A program made the translations under genes and the position numbers. A stretch of DNA of 64,000 bases from Loktanella fryxellensis (lineage in GTDB: Bacteria; Pseudomonadota; Alphaproteobacteria; Rhodobacterales; Rhodobacteraceae): positions 1 through 64,000 of the forward strand of contig NZ_FOCI01000004.1 in the NCBI RefSeq assembly GCF_900110065.1, read 5' to 3'. The stretch's first letter is position 1. Each line of letters starts with the position of its first letter. Below the pieces are notes generated by a model that did no database searches, was not told where the DNA came from, and worked only from the letters and a program-made list of their open reading frames with translations. Shown here in pieces: positions 9,176 to 17,069 of the stretch.

Positions 9176-11534
9176 AGCGGTCGAGCAGCCGTTCCAGCGC
9201 CGCATCCGAGAACGGCTTTTCCAGCCGTTCGGTGATCAGACCCGCAGCCCCGTCCGGCATGTCCGCGTAGCCGGTGGCAAGGATGATGGGGATGTCGGGG
9301 CGCGTCAGGCGGATCTGGCAGGCCATTTCCACGCCGGTCATCTTGGGCATCGCCTGATCGGTCAGGATCAGGTCGATGTCGGCCCGCTCGGCCAGCCGGG
9401 CCAGCCCCTCGGCACCGGAATAGGCGGCGATGACCTCGTGGCCCAGATCCTCCAGCAGGCCGACCGTGCCCATCGACACCAGCACGTCGTCGTCCACCGC
9501 AAGGATGACGAGCGTCCGGCGTTCGCTGGCGGTGGGGGCGGGCGCCGGGGCGGGTGCGCTCACCTCGGTGACAAGCTGCGTCTCGGCCGTCGCGGCCGGA
9601 AGATAAAGCAGCGCCGTGGTCCCTCCACCGACTTCGCTGGACAGGGTGAACGTGCCACCGGACTGCTTGGCCAGCCCGTGGATCATCGACAGGCCCAGCC
9701 CCGTGCCCTTGCCGACACCCTTGGTGGTAAAGAACGGCTCCGTCGCCTGCGCCAGCGTCGCTGCATCCATGCCGCAGCCGTCGTCGGTCACCGCCACGCG
9801 CAGATAGGTGCCGGGCTTCAGCTCGGCGACGCCGTCGCCTTCGACTGCATCGACGTCGATCTGCAACTGGCCGGCCCCGTCCATCGCGTCGCGGGCGTTC
9901 ACGGCAAGGTTCAGCAGCGCCATCTCGAACTGGTTCAGGTCCACGTCCGCATGGGGCAGGTCGGGGGCCACGGTCATCGCGATTTCGACCTCTGGCCCGA
10001 TGGCACGGACCAGCAGGTCACGCATGTCGGGGATCGCCGTCGCCATGTCCACCGCCACCGCGTGCAGATCCTGCTTGCGCGCGAAGGCCAGCATCCGCTG
10101 TGTCAGTGCCGCTCCGCGTTCGACGGCCTTGGTCGCATTGGCGATCAGCGCCATGCTGCGATCATCGGCATCGTGCAGGTGGCGTCGCAACAGATCCAGA
10201 CTGGCACGGGTCGCCATCAGCAGATTGTTGAAATCGTGCGCCACGCCCCCCGTCAGCTGACCGATCATCTCGAGCTTCTGGCTTTGGCGCAGGGCGGCTT
10301 CGGTCTCGGCCAGCGTCCGCGCCCGTTCCAGACGATCGGTCACGTCGCGGCCGATCGCATACACCTGCCCGCCATGCGCCGAGGCGGTCCACGCGAACCA
10401 GCGATAGCTGCCATCCCGGTGCCGGAACCGGAATTCGTAGGGGTCGATCAGCGGCGACTGGAACACCGAGATGAACTTTTCCACCGTCCGGTCCACGTCA
10501 TCGGGATGCACCCAGTCGAGGAAGGACCGCCCCAGTACCTCTGCCGGTGTCAGTTCGAGGATGCGGGTCCATGCGGCATTGACGTTGACCAGCGTGGCAT
10601 CGCGGTTCACCACGGCGATCAGGTCGATGGCCATGTCCCAGACCACGTCCCGCTGGCGGGTGATGTCGGTCAGCGTGGCCTGCCGCGCCAACACTTCGTG
10701 ATGGATGTCGGTGCAGGTGCCATACCAGCGCATGATGGTCCCATCCTCGCCACGCACGGGCTGCGCACGGCCCAGCACCCAGCGATAGACGCCGGTGTGG
10801 TGCCGTAGACGGTATTCGATCTCGTAGGTGTCGCCGGTCCGCAGACATTCCGTCCACACCGCCCAAGCCTGATCCTGATCGTCGGGATGGAACATCCCGT
10901 TCCATGCGGCACCGTCGGTCGATCCCTCCGGCATGCCGGTGAATTCGTACCAGCGCCGGTTGTAATAGTCGTGATAGCCGTCCGGCAGCGTGGACCAGAT
11001 CATCTGATCGACGCTGTCGGCGATGGCGTGGAACTTGGCCTCGCTCTCGCGCAACTGGCGCTCGCGCAGGTGCAGCGCCTCCAGCTGATCGCGCGCCACG
11101 TGCTGGCGCAAGCGCGCGGTCAGGGCAGAGCGGACCGCGCGCAGCAGTTCCTGCGAATGCAGCGGACGCGACAGCAGCACCGCGTTGTTCAACCGCTCGA
11201 TCCCCTGTCCTGCGGTGAACGACCAACCGCTGACCGATCCGTTCGACAGGACGACGAACGGCACATCCGACCATGCGGGCTGCGCCGCCAATGCGGCGTC
11301 GAGGGCGTCGCGCCCGTCGCCCATCAACGCCTCTTCGGTGGCCAGCACGATGCCCAGACTGTCGATCACGGTGCCGGCCAGTTCGGCCAGGCTGCCGACG
11401 ACGCGGGTGTCGATCCCTTCGACCTCCAGCACTTCGCGGGCCACATCCGCATCGCGACCGCGCGGAGCGAGGATGGTGACCTGCTGCGCGGTCACCGATG
11501 CAGCCGCCATGGCGGTATCCGCCAGCAGGCTCAC
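9165..11534 (-). CDS. PAS-containing hybrid histidine kinase
   Basis: A 789-residue soluble hybrid kinase. Residues about 18-138 look like a receiver fold without an obvious phospho-accepting aspartate (pseudo-receiver). PAS/PAC domains follow at about 165-280 and 295-405 (WVHPDDVDRT, FRHRDGSYRWFAW). The H box GQLTGGVAHDFNNLL has His433, the ATPase core shows N, G1 (DDGCGM), F and G2 boxes, an Ala-Pro linker spans about 650-668, and a C-terminal receiver has Asp726 (LILTDQAMPKM) and Lys773. There is no membrane segment, so the signal is probably cytosolic. The GTG start overlaps the stop of the KaiC-like gene (GTGA), which makes these two an operon; the ATPase probably feeds this kinase. Co-regulation with the facing membrane kinase is inference. 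Confidence 0.88.
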   Translation of the reverse strand: MSLLADTAMAAASVTAQQVTILAPRGRDADVAREVLEVEGIDTRVVGSLAELAGTVIDSLGIVLATEEALMGDGRDALDAALAAQPAWSDVPFVVLSNGSVSGWSFTAGQGIERLNNAVLLSRPLHSQELLRAVRSALTARLRQHVARDQLEALHLRERQLRESEAKFHAIADSVDQMIWSTLPDGYHDYYNRRWYEFTGMPEGSTDGAAWNGMFHPDDQDQAWAVWTECLRTGDTYEIEYRLRHHTGVYRWVLGRAQPVRGEDGTIMRWYGTCTDIHHEVLARQATLTDITRQRDVVWDMAIDLIAVVNRDATLVNVNAAWTRILELTPAEVLGRSFLDWVHPDDVDRTVEKFISVFQSPLIDPYEFRFRHRDGSYRWFAWTASAHGGQVYAIGRDVTDRLERARTLAETEAALRQSQKLEMIGQLTGGVAHDFNNLLMATRASLDLLRRHLHDADDRSMALIANATKAVERGAALTQRMLAFARKQDLHAVAVDMATAIPDMRDLLVRAIGPEVEIAMTVAPDLPHADVDLNQFEMALLNLAVNARDAMDGAGQLQIDVDAVEGDGVAELKPGTYLRVAVTDDGCGMDAATLAQATEPFFTTKGVGKGTGLGLSMIHGLAKQSGGTFTLSSEVGGGTTALLYLPAATAETQLVTEVSAPAPAPAPTASERRTLVILAVDDDVLVSMGTVGLLEDLGHEVIAAYSGAEGLARLAERADIDLILTDQAMPKMTGVEMACQIRLTRPDIPIILATGYADMPDGAAGLITERLEKPFSDAALERLLDRFMV

Positions 11535-13033
11535 GACGGCCCGCCCGCCTGATGTGCCACGGTCTGCTGCTGAAACACCGGCGTGCCAGACAGCCGCCCG
11601 GTAAAGCTGCGGATCGGCGCGCCGATCCGCAGACCGTCGTGGTCGGGCGACAGCGCCCGGATGGTGCGTTCATGATCCGATGTGCGCGTCTTGACGACGG
11701 CGATGGATTTGCGCACCGCGCCCGCCGCCGCGCAGAACCGCAGCAGCAGCACAGGATCCGCAAGATAGCTGATGTCCACGTCGGACCGCAGGTCACCGGT
11801 GGCGCCGTGCTGACCGAGGATCAGCAGCGACACGACACCCCTCTGCGCCAGATAGCCGAGCAGTGCGTGCATCTGCAACACGAGGAAGGTGTCGCCCGGC
11901 ATCGCATGCAGACAGGCGTTCAGACTGTCCAGCACGACGATCTGCGTGCCACCCTCCTCCACGCTGACGCGGACCGCGTTGGAGAGCTCGCCCGGCGACA
12001 GTTCCGTGGGGTCGATCTGGCGGATCGTCAGCCGCCCGTCGTCGATGTAGGGTTGCAGGTCAATGCCCAGCGCCCGGCAGCGCATCTTGAGGGTGGTGCG
12101 CCGTTCGTCGAACAGGAAACACGCCGCCCGCTGCTCCCGGTCGAGGGCCGCGATCATGCAACGGACCGCCGTCGTGGCCCTGCCGATGCCAGCAGGCCCC
12201 GCCTGCAGCGCGTTGGTTCCCGGATACAGGCCGTCGCCCAGCAACAACGCATCCAGCCCCGCCAGGCCCGTCGTCACCGGCGTCGCATCGCAGGTGGTGG
12301 CCTGCTCTGCCGAGACCAGACGCGGATAGACGCGCATACCACCGGTCGCGATGGTGAAATCGTGAAAGCCGCGGCGATACGTCATGCCGCGCTTCCTGAC
12401 CACGCGCAGCCGCCGCCGCTCTGCCCCGAAATCGTTGGACAGCTGTTCCAGACAGATCACGCCATGCGCGATCGCATGCAGCTGCAGGTCGTCGACGTCG
12501 GACGTGCGGTCGTCCAGCAGCAGCACGGTGCAGCGCCTGCGCGCAAAGAAGTGTTTCAGCGCAACGATCTGACGGCGGTAGCGCAGGGGGTTCTGCGCCA
12601 GAAGACGCAATTCGGACAGGCTGTCCACGACGATCCGCGTCGGTTCGGTCCGCTCGACCAGTTCGATGATGCCGCGCACCGTCTTGCCCGGCTCCAGCTC
12701 GCTGGTGTGCAGCAGCGTCTGATCATGCGCCGCGCCACAGGCATCCTCGCCCACCATCTCGCGCAGGGTGATCCCGTCCAGCGACCAGTCGTGCGTCTGG
12801 GCCACGGCGCGCAATTCGCTCTCGGTTTGGGACAGCGTGAAATAGAGACCGCGGTCGCCCGCATCGCGCCCGACCAGCAGGAACCGCAGCGCCAGTGTCG
12901 TCTTGCCTGCGCCCGGCGTGCCTTCGACCAGATACAGACGTTCCGGCGTCGGACCGCCGTTCAGGATGTCGTCCAGACCCGGGGTTCCTGTCTGCAAACG
13001 TTCGGTTGCAACAGGCGTCGTCGTCTCCGGCAT
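11531..13033 (-). CDS. KaiC-like double-domain RecA-family ATPase
   Basis: A 500-residue protein with two tandem KaiC/RecA-like domains (about 10-240 and 250-490). Domain 1 has an intact P-loop GTPGAGKTT (38-46) and Walker B (TRIVVDS), but the catalytic Glu pair of cyanobacterial KaiC is replaced by Ser68-Gln69. Domain 2 keeps an acidic pair (Asp309-Glu310), but its P-loop reads GPAGIGRAT (279-287), with Arg replacing the essential Lys. At the KaiC autophosphorylation site the Ser is kept (Ser422) while the Thr is Tyr423. The ATG at 13033 has GGAG 9 bases upstream. It is first in an operon with the hybrid kinase, and no kaiA or kaiB lies nearby. Family membership is clear; a circadian role is not implied. 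Confidence 0.88.
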   Translation of the reverse strand: MPETTTPVATERLQTGTPGLDDILNGGPTPERLYLVEGTPGAGKTTLALRFLLVGRDAGDRGLYFTLSQTESELRAVAQTHDWSLDGITLREMVGEDACGAAHDQTLLHTSELEPGKTVRGIIELVERTEPTRIVVDSLSELRLLAQNPLRYRRQIVALKHFFARRRCTVLLLDDRTSDVDDLQLHAIAHGVICLEQLSNDFGAERRRLRVVRKRGMTYRRGFHDFTIATGGMRVYPRLVSAEQATTCDATPVTTGLAGLDALLLGDGLYPGTNALQAGPAGIGRATTAVRCMIAALDREQRAACFLFDERRTTLKMRCRALGIDLQPYIDDGRLTIRQIDPTELSPGELSNAVRVSVEEGGTQIVVLDSLNACLHAMPGDTFLVLQMHALLGYLAQRGVVSLLILGQHGATGDLRSDVDISYLADPVLLLRFCAAAGAVRKSIAVVKTRTSDHERTIRALSPDHDGLRIGAPIRSFTGRLSGTPVFQQQTVAHQAGGPS

Positions 13034-13311
13034 GGGCGCGGTCTCCGTCGTGATCGTATGCAACCGACAGCATGCGATCCGTCGCATGTGCTCTATGCAG
13101 ATGTCATGTTTTTCGGCTTTGACAAGCCCGGACAGGGTCCGATCCGCCAGAGGTCCGCGCGGATGCATGGGCATGGCCGCGCATGCGCCCGCTGACGCCA
13201 CGCGAGGCGTCGCAAATAATTGACACTGGCGCGTTAATCCGGTCTGCGCTGCGGCGCCTTGCCCGGCCCCAGCCCGGCGCGGCCCGTCAGACAAGACCAA
13301 AGGAGCATCCG

Positions 13312-14736
13312 GTGTCAGACCATGTGGAACCGGCCCCGCCGTTCAGGCTGGGATGGGAAGAGTGGGTCGCCCTGCCCGGCCTTGGCCTGCCGGCCCTGAA
13401 GGCCAAGATCGACACGGGCGCGCGCACCTCGGCGCTGCATGCCTTCGACATCGAACCGTTCGGCCCGGCGCAGGCGCCGCATGTCCGCTTTTCGGTGCAT
13501 CCGATTCCGGGGCGCGAGGATATCACCATCGCCTGTTCCGCCGCCGTGCGCGACCGACGCGAGGTCACGTCGTCCAACGGCGAGACGGAGTGGCGCTATG
13601 TCATCGGGACCGACATTGCCCTTGGCGACCGCACATGGCCGATCGAGGTGACGCTGACCGACCGCGGCAGCATGGCCTATCGCATGTTGCTGGGCCGTCA
13701 GGCGCTGACCGACGACATGGTGATCGTTCCCGGCGAAAGCTGCTGCCAGACGCCGCGCGACTATTCCGCCTATCATGCGCCCACGGCCCCGGGCACCGCC
13801 CCCGCCCGCACCCTGCGCATCGCCGTCCTGTCGCGCGAAGGGGGGGCCTATTCCACCCGCCGCATCGTGGCCGAGGGGGCTGCACGCGGCCATGTCGTCG
13901 AGGTGATCGACACGACGCGTTGCTACATGCTCATCAACCGCCTGCAGCCCGAGATCCATTACGACGGGGCACGTCTGCCGCGCTATGACGCGGTCATTCC
14001 GCGCATCGGCACCTCGGTCACCGCCTATGGTGCCGCCTTGATCCGCCAGTTCGAGGCGCAGGGCACGTATTGCGTGAACGGCGCCGACGGCATCGTCGCC
14101 AGCCGGGACAAACTCCACGCCCACCAAATCCTGTCGCGCAGCCGGATCGGGATGCCCGCCACGGCCTTTGCCGCATCGCCCAAGGATACCGACAACCTGA
14201 TCGCGCTGGTCGGCAACGCACCCCTCGTGGTCAAGCTGCTGGAAAGCACGCAGGGCAAGGGCGTCGTGCTGGCCGAGACGCGCCGCGCGGCCCAGTCGGT
14301 GATTTCCGCCTTTCGCGGGCTCAAGGCCAATTTCCTCGTGCAGCATTTCGTCAAGGAGGCGGCGGGCGAGGATATCCGCTGCCTCGTGATCGGTGGCCGC
14401 GTGGTCGCCACCATGCTGCGCCGGGCCGAGGCGGGCGAGTTCCGCTCGAACCTGCATCAAGGCGGCAGCGCGGAGCCCGTGCGCATCAGCAAGGCCGAAC
14501 GGGACACGGCAATCCGCGCCGCGCGGGCCTTTCAGCTTGGGTTGGCAGGCGTCGATTTGCTGCGCGCGCACGATGGCCCGCAGGTGCTGGAGGTGAACTC
14601 CTCGCCGGGGTTCGAGGGGATCGAAGGTGCCACGGGCCGGAACGTGGCGGGCCTGCTGTTCGACGAGATCGAGCGCAAGGTCAGGCCGTCCGTCCCGCGC
14701 CGCATGATCCGGCGCGTCAAGGCCGTCGTCGACTGA
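13312..14736 (+). CDS. Retropepsin-like (RimB-type) domain fused to RimK-type glutamate ligase
   Basis: A 474-residue fusion. The first ~150 residues form the 'ATP-dependent zinc protease'/RimB family domain, which has a retropepsin-like fold, with the KIDTGARTSALHA motif (Asp34-Thr-Gly). From about residue 165 (LRIAVLSREGGAYSTRRIV) it is an ATP-grasp RimK-type ligase with RIGTSVTAYG, LVVKLLESTQGKGV and the metal-binding end EVNSSPGFEGIE. RimK adds glutamates to ribosomal protein S6 in E. coli, and related ligases make F420 or NAAG. The ligase substrate here is unknown. The start is a GTG with AGGAG six bases upstream. The gene diverges from the KaiC-like operon across 278 bases that include a TTGACA box at 13220-13225. 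Confidence 0.87.
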   Translation: MSDHVEPAPPFRLGWEEWVALPGLGLPALKAKIDTGARTSALHAFDIEPFGPAQAPHVRFSVHPIPGREDITIACSAAVRDRREVTSSNGETEWRYVIGTDIALGDRTWPIEVTLTDRGSMAYRMLLGRQALTDDMVIVPGESCCQTPRDYSAYHAPTAPGTAPARTLRIAVLSREGGAYSTRRIVAEGAARGHVVEVIDTTRCYMLINRLQPEIHYDGARLPRYDAVIPRIGTSVTAYGAALIRQFEAQGTYCVNGADGIVASRDKLHAHQILSRSRIGMPATAFAASPKDTDNLIALVGNAPLVVKLLESTQGKGVVLAETRRAAQSVISAFRGLKANFLVQHFVKEAAGEDIRCLVIGGRVVATMLRRAEAGEFRSNLHQGGSAEPVRISKAERDTAIRAARAFQLGLAGVDLLRAHDGPQVLEVNSSPGFEGIEGATGRNVAGLLFDEIERKVRPSVPRRMIRRVKAVVD

Positions 14737-14763
14737 CCGGGGACGAGATCGGCGCGTCCAGGG

Positions 14764-15444
14764 TCAGGACTTGCCGGATTTCGACTTGGGCTTGGGTTTG
14801 GCCTTCGCTTTGGGCTTGGCCTTTTCAGCGGCCTTGGCCTTGCCAGCGGCCTTGCCAGCGGCCTTGATCGACGTGGCCTTCTTGCCTTTGCCGGACTTCG
14901 GATCGGCCTTTGCCTTGGACGATCCGTCCTTCTTGTCGGTCTTCGCCGACTTGGCCTTTTTCGCCGGGTCGACATCCTTGTTGGGCGTCTTGCCGTCCTT
15001 CTTCGCAGATGCCTGCTGTGGCTTGGACTTTTCCGACCTGGCCTTTTCCGACTTCGGCTTCTGAGCGGCCTTCGTTGCCTTCGCCTTGGCGGGCCTATCA
15101 TACGCCTCTGACTTGCCGCTGCCCGGGCGCTTGGCGATGCGGGCGTCATCCTCGACCGCGTCGGCGGTGGCGGCGGTCAGGGTCTTGGCTGCGACGGGTG
15201 CGGCGGCGGCCGGGATCGCGTCAGACAGCGGCACGTCGGAGGCGGATCGGCCACCGGACCCGTCCGCGAGCGCCTGCGCCGCCGACTGCATTGCCTGCAT
15301 CCGCGCGGGGCTGACCCGCGGGATAGCCGCCAGCATGTCGGGCGACGCACCGGCCAGATCGGCGACCGTCGCGATGCCATGAGAGGTGAAGGTGCGGGAC
15401 AGCGCGGGGCCGATCCCCGGCACGGTCTGAAGCGATGTCATCAT
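14764..15444 (-). CDS. HhH protein with histone-H1-like basic tail
   Basis: A 226-residue two-part protein. Residues 5-55 form a helix-hairpin-helix unit (TVPGIGPALSRTF ... HGIATVADLAGASPDML), a non-specific DNA-binding fold like that of DUF4332/RuvA-type domains. After an Ala-rich linker, residues about 103-226 are almost only Lys, Ala, Pro, Ser and Gly (for example KAAGKAAGKAKAAEKAKPK), resembling eukaryotic histone H1 tails and bacterial Hc1/AlgP-like tails. It probably binds or compacts DNA. An ATG pair lies at 15441-15444 behind a GAGAGAG purine run, and the ORF upstream of it lacks family character. It ends 28 bases from the RimK fusion gene, tail to tail. The tail coding sequence is internally repetitive and may slip during replication. 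Confidence 0.8.
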   Translation of the reverse strand: MMTSLQTVPGIGPALSRTFTSHGIATVADLAGASPDMLAAIPRVSPARMQAMQSAAQALADGSGGRSASDVPLSDAIPAAAAPVAAKTLTAATADAVEDDARIAKRPGSGKSEAYDRPAKAKATKAAQKPKSEKARSEKSKPQQASAKKDGKTPNKDVDPAKKAKSAKTDKKDGSSKAKADPKSGKGKKATSIKAAGKAAGKAKAAEKAKPKAKAKPKPKSKSGKS

Positions 15445-15631
15445 GATCTCTCTCAAGGGGCCGCGTCGCGCGGCGGTGGCGGCCCACCCCAGCGGGCCTT
15501 TGCGCAAAAGCTAGGGCGCGGCACGCCGTCGCCCACCCGGCGCCGCACACCCTGCGCGTTTGGCATAGCAGGACGCAGCCGCGCAGGCTATCACCACGTG
15601 TGCCAGCCCCCTGACACGCAAGGACCGCCCC

Positions 15632-16321
15632 ATGACCCCGACACGCCAGATCCTGATCGCACCGTCGATCCTGTCCGCCGACTTCGCCGACTTCGGCCGC
15701 GAGATCCGCGCGATCGAGGATCAGGGCGCGGACTGGGTCCATGTGGATGTGATGGACGGGCATTTCGTGCCGAACCTCACCTTCGGTCCGCCGGCGGTCA
15801 AGGCGTTCCGCCGCCATGTCAGGACGGTGATGGACGTGCACCTGATGATCGCGCCGGTCGATCCGTTCATCACCGCCTATGCAGACGCGGGCGCCGACAT
15901 CCTGACCGCGCATGTCGAGGCGGGCCCCCACATCCACCGCACGGTGCAGGCGATCCGTGCGGCGGGGATGAAGGCCGGCGTCGCCCTGAACCCCGGCACG
16001 CCTGCCGAGGCGGCAGCCCACCTGATCGACATGGTCGATCTGGTCTGCGTGATGACCGTGAACCCCGGTTTCGGCGGGCAGTCGTTCATCGACATGACCG
16101 CCAAGGTGCGGTCCCTGCGCGCCATGATCGGCGACCGCCCGGTCCACATCCAGATCGACGGCGGCGTCGATCCGGTCACGGCACCGCTGGTCGTGGCGGC
16201 AGGGGCGGATGTGCTGGTCGCAGGCTCTGCCGTGTTCCGTGGCGGGTCGGTCGACGCACCACACGTCTATGGCGCCAACATCCGCGCGATCCGCGATGCG
16301 GTGCAACATGCCGGTGCATGA
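15632..16321 (+). CDS. rpe: Ribulose-phosphate 3-epimerase
   Basis: A 229-residue TIM-barrel enzyme interconverting ribulose-5-phosphate and xylulose-5-phosphate in the pentose phosphate or Calvin pathway. Conserved blocks are IAPSILSADFADFG at the N-terminus, HVDVMDGHFVPNLTFGP (metal-binding His and Asp), MTVNPGFGGQSF and IDGGVDPVTAPLV (catalytic Asp, phosphate binding). Length is standard. AAGGA lies seven bases before the ATG. It overlaps the phosphoglycolate phosphatase gene by 14 bases, so both are one transcript. Confidence 0.95.
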   Translation: MTPTRQILIAPSILSADFADFGREIRAIEDQGADWVHVDVMDGHFVPNLTFGPPAVKAFRRHVRTVMDVHLMIAPVDPFITAYADAGADILTAHVEAGPHIHRTVQAIRAAGMKAGVALNPGTPAEAAAHLIDMVDLVCVMTVNPGFGGQSFIDMTAKVRSLRAMIGDRPVHIQIDGGVDPVTAPLVVAAGADVLVAGSAVFRGGSVDAPHVYGANIRAIRDAVQHAGA

Positions 16322-16994
16322 CGCGCGGCCCGGCGGGATCGTCTTCGACCTCGACGGGACGCTGATCGACAGCGCACCCGACATCCACGCGGCGGTGAAC
16401 CGCATGCTGGCGGGGATCGGCGCAGCCCCGCTGGACATGCCCACGGTCGTGTCCTTCATCGGGCACGGGCTGCCGCATCTGGTCGGGCTGGTGCGGGCGC
16501 ACCACGGCATCGATGCGGGCGAACAGCCGCGCATGCTGGCCGCGATGATGACGCAGTACGCGGCGCACCCCGTCGCCCTGACCCGCCCCTATCCGGGTGT
16601 CGTGGCGGCGCTGACGCGGCTGCAGGCCGCAGGCCATCCGCTGGGCCTGTGCACGAACAAGCCCGTCGCGGCCACCCATGCGATCCTCGACGCACTCGAC
16701 CTGTCGCGGTTCTTTGCCGCCGTGATCGGTGGCGACAGCCTGCCCGTGCGCAAGCCCGATCCCGCCCCGCTGCACGCCGCCTTTGCCGCCCTGCCCGCCG
16801 CCCGGCTGGTCTATGTCGGCGACAGCGAGGTCGATGCGCAGACGTCCCATGCGGCGCAGGTCCCCTTTGCCCTGTTCACGCGCGGCTATCGCAAGTCGCC
16901 GGTGGCGGACCTTGCACATGTCGTGGCGTTCGACGATTTCGCCGACCTACCCGCCCACGTGGCGGATCTGCAGCACGCGCTGACGCAATGCTGA
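16308..16994 (+). CDS. gph: Phosphoglycolate phosphatase (HAD family)
   Basis: A 228-residue HAD hydrolase expected to dephosphorylate 2-phosphoglycolate, a product of RubisCO oxygenation and DNA repair. HAD motif I is VFDLDGTLIDSAPD (nucleophile and acid Asp), motif II LCTNKP, and motif III/IV VRKPDP ... VYVGDSEVDAQTS. The cap domain (about residues 25-85) is the C1 helical type of Gph. Translation starts inside the end of rpe (14-base overlap), an arrangement common for the rpe-gph pair in proteobacteria, which supports the specific assignment over other HAD phosphatases. Confidence 0.88.
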   Translation: MPVHDARPGGIVFDLDGTLIDSAPDIHAAVNRMLAGIGAAPLDMPTVVSFIGHGLPHLVGLVRAHHGIDAGEQPRMLAAMMTQYAAHPVALTRPYPGVVAALTRLQAAGHPLGLCTNKPVAATHAILDALDLSRFFAAVIGGDSLPVRKPDPAPLHAAFAALPAARLVYVGDSEVDAQTSHAAQVPFALFTRGYRKSPVADLAHVVAFDDFADLPAHVADLQHALTQC

Positions 16995-17069
16995 ACCAAC
17001 CCGGGTTTCCGGCGGCGGCGATCCCGGCTAGGTCTGTCGCGACACCCATGACACGCAAAGGCCAGACCC

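Noticed and set aside
11531-13033. A circadian clock (KaiABC) locus
   Set aside because: No KaiA or KaiB is present, the catalytic residues and one phosphorylation residue of KaiC are changed, and KaiC-like ATPases are widespread in signalling operons without clock function.
13220-13248. Sigma-70 promoter for the RimK fusion gene
   Set aside because: TTGACA is present, but the hexamer 17 bases downstream (TCTGCG) is a poor -10, so I mention the box within the gene entry and do not list a promoter.
14764-15444. Tandem repeats in the Lys/Ala tail as a CRISPR or mobile repeat
   Set aside because: The repeats are irregular, in frame, without spacers, and explained by a biased protein sequence.
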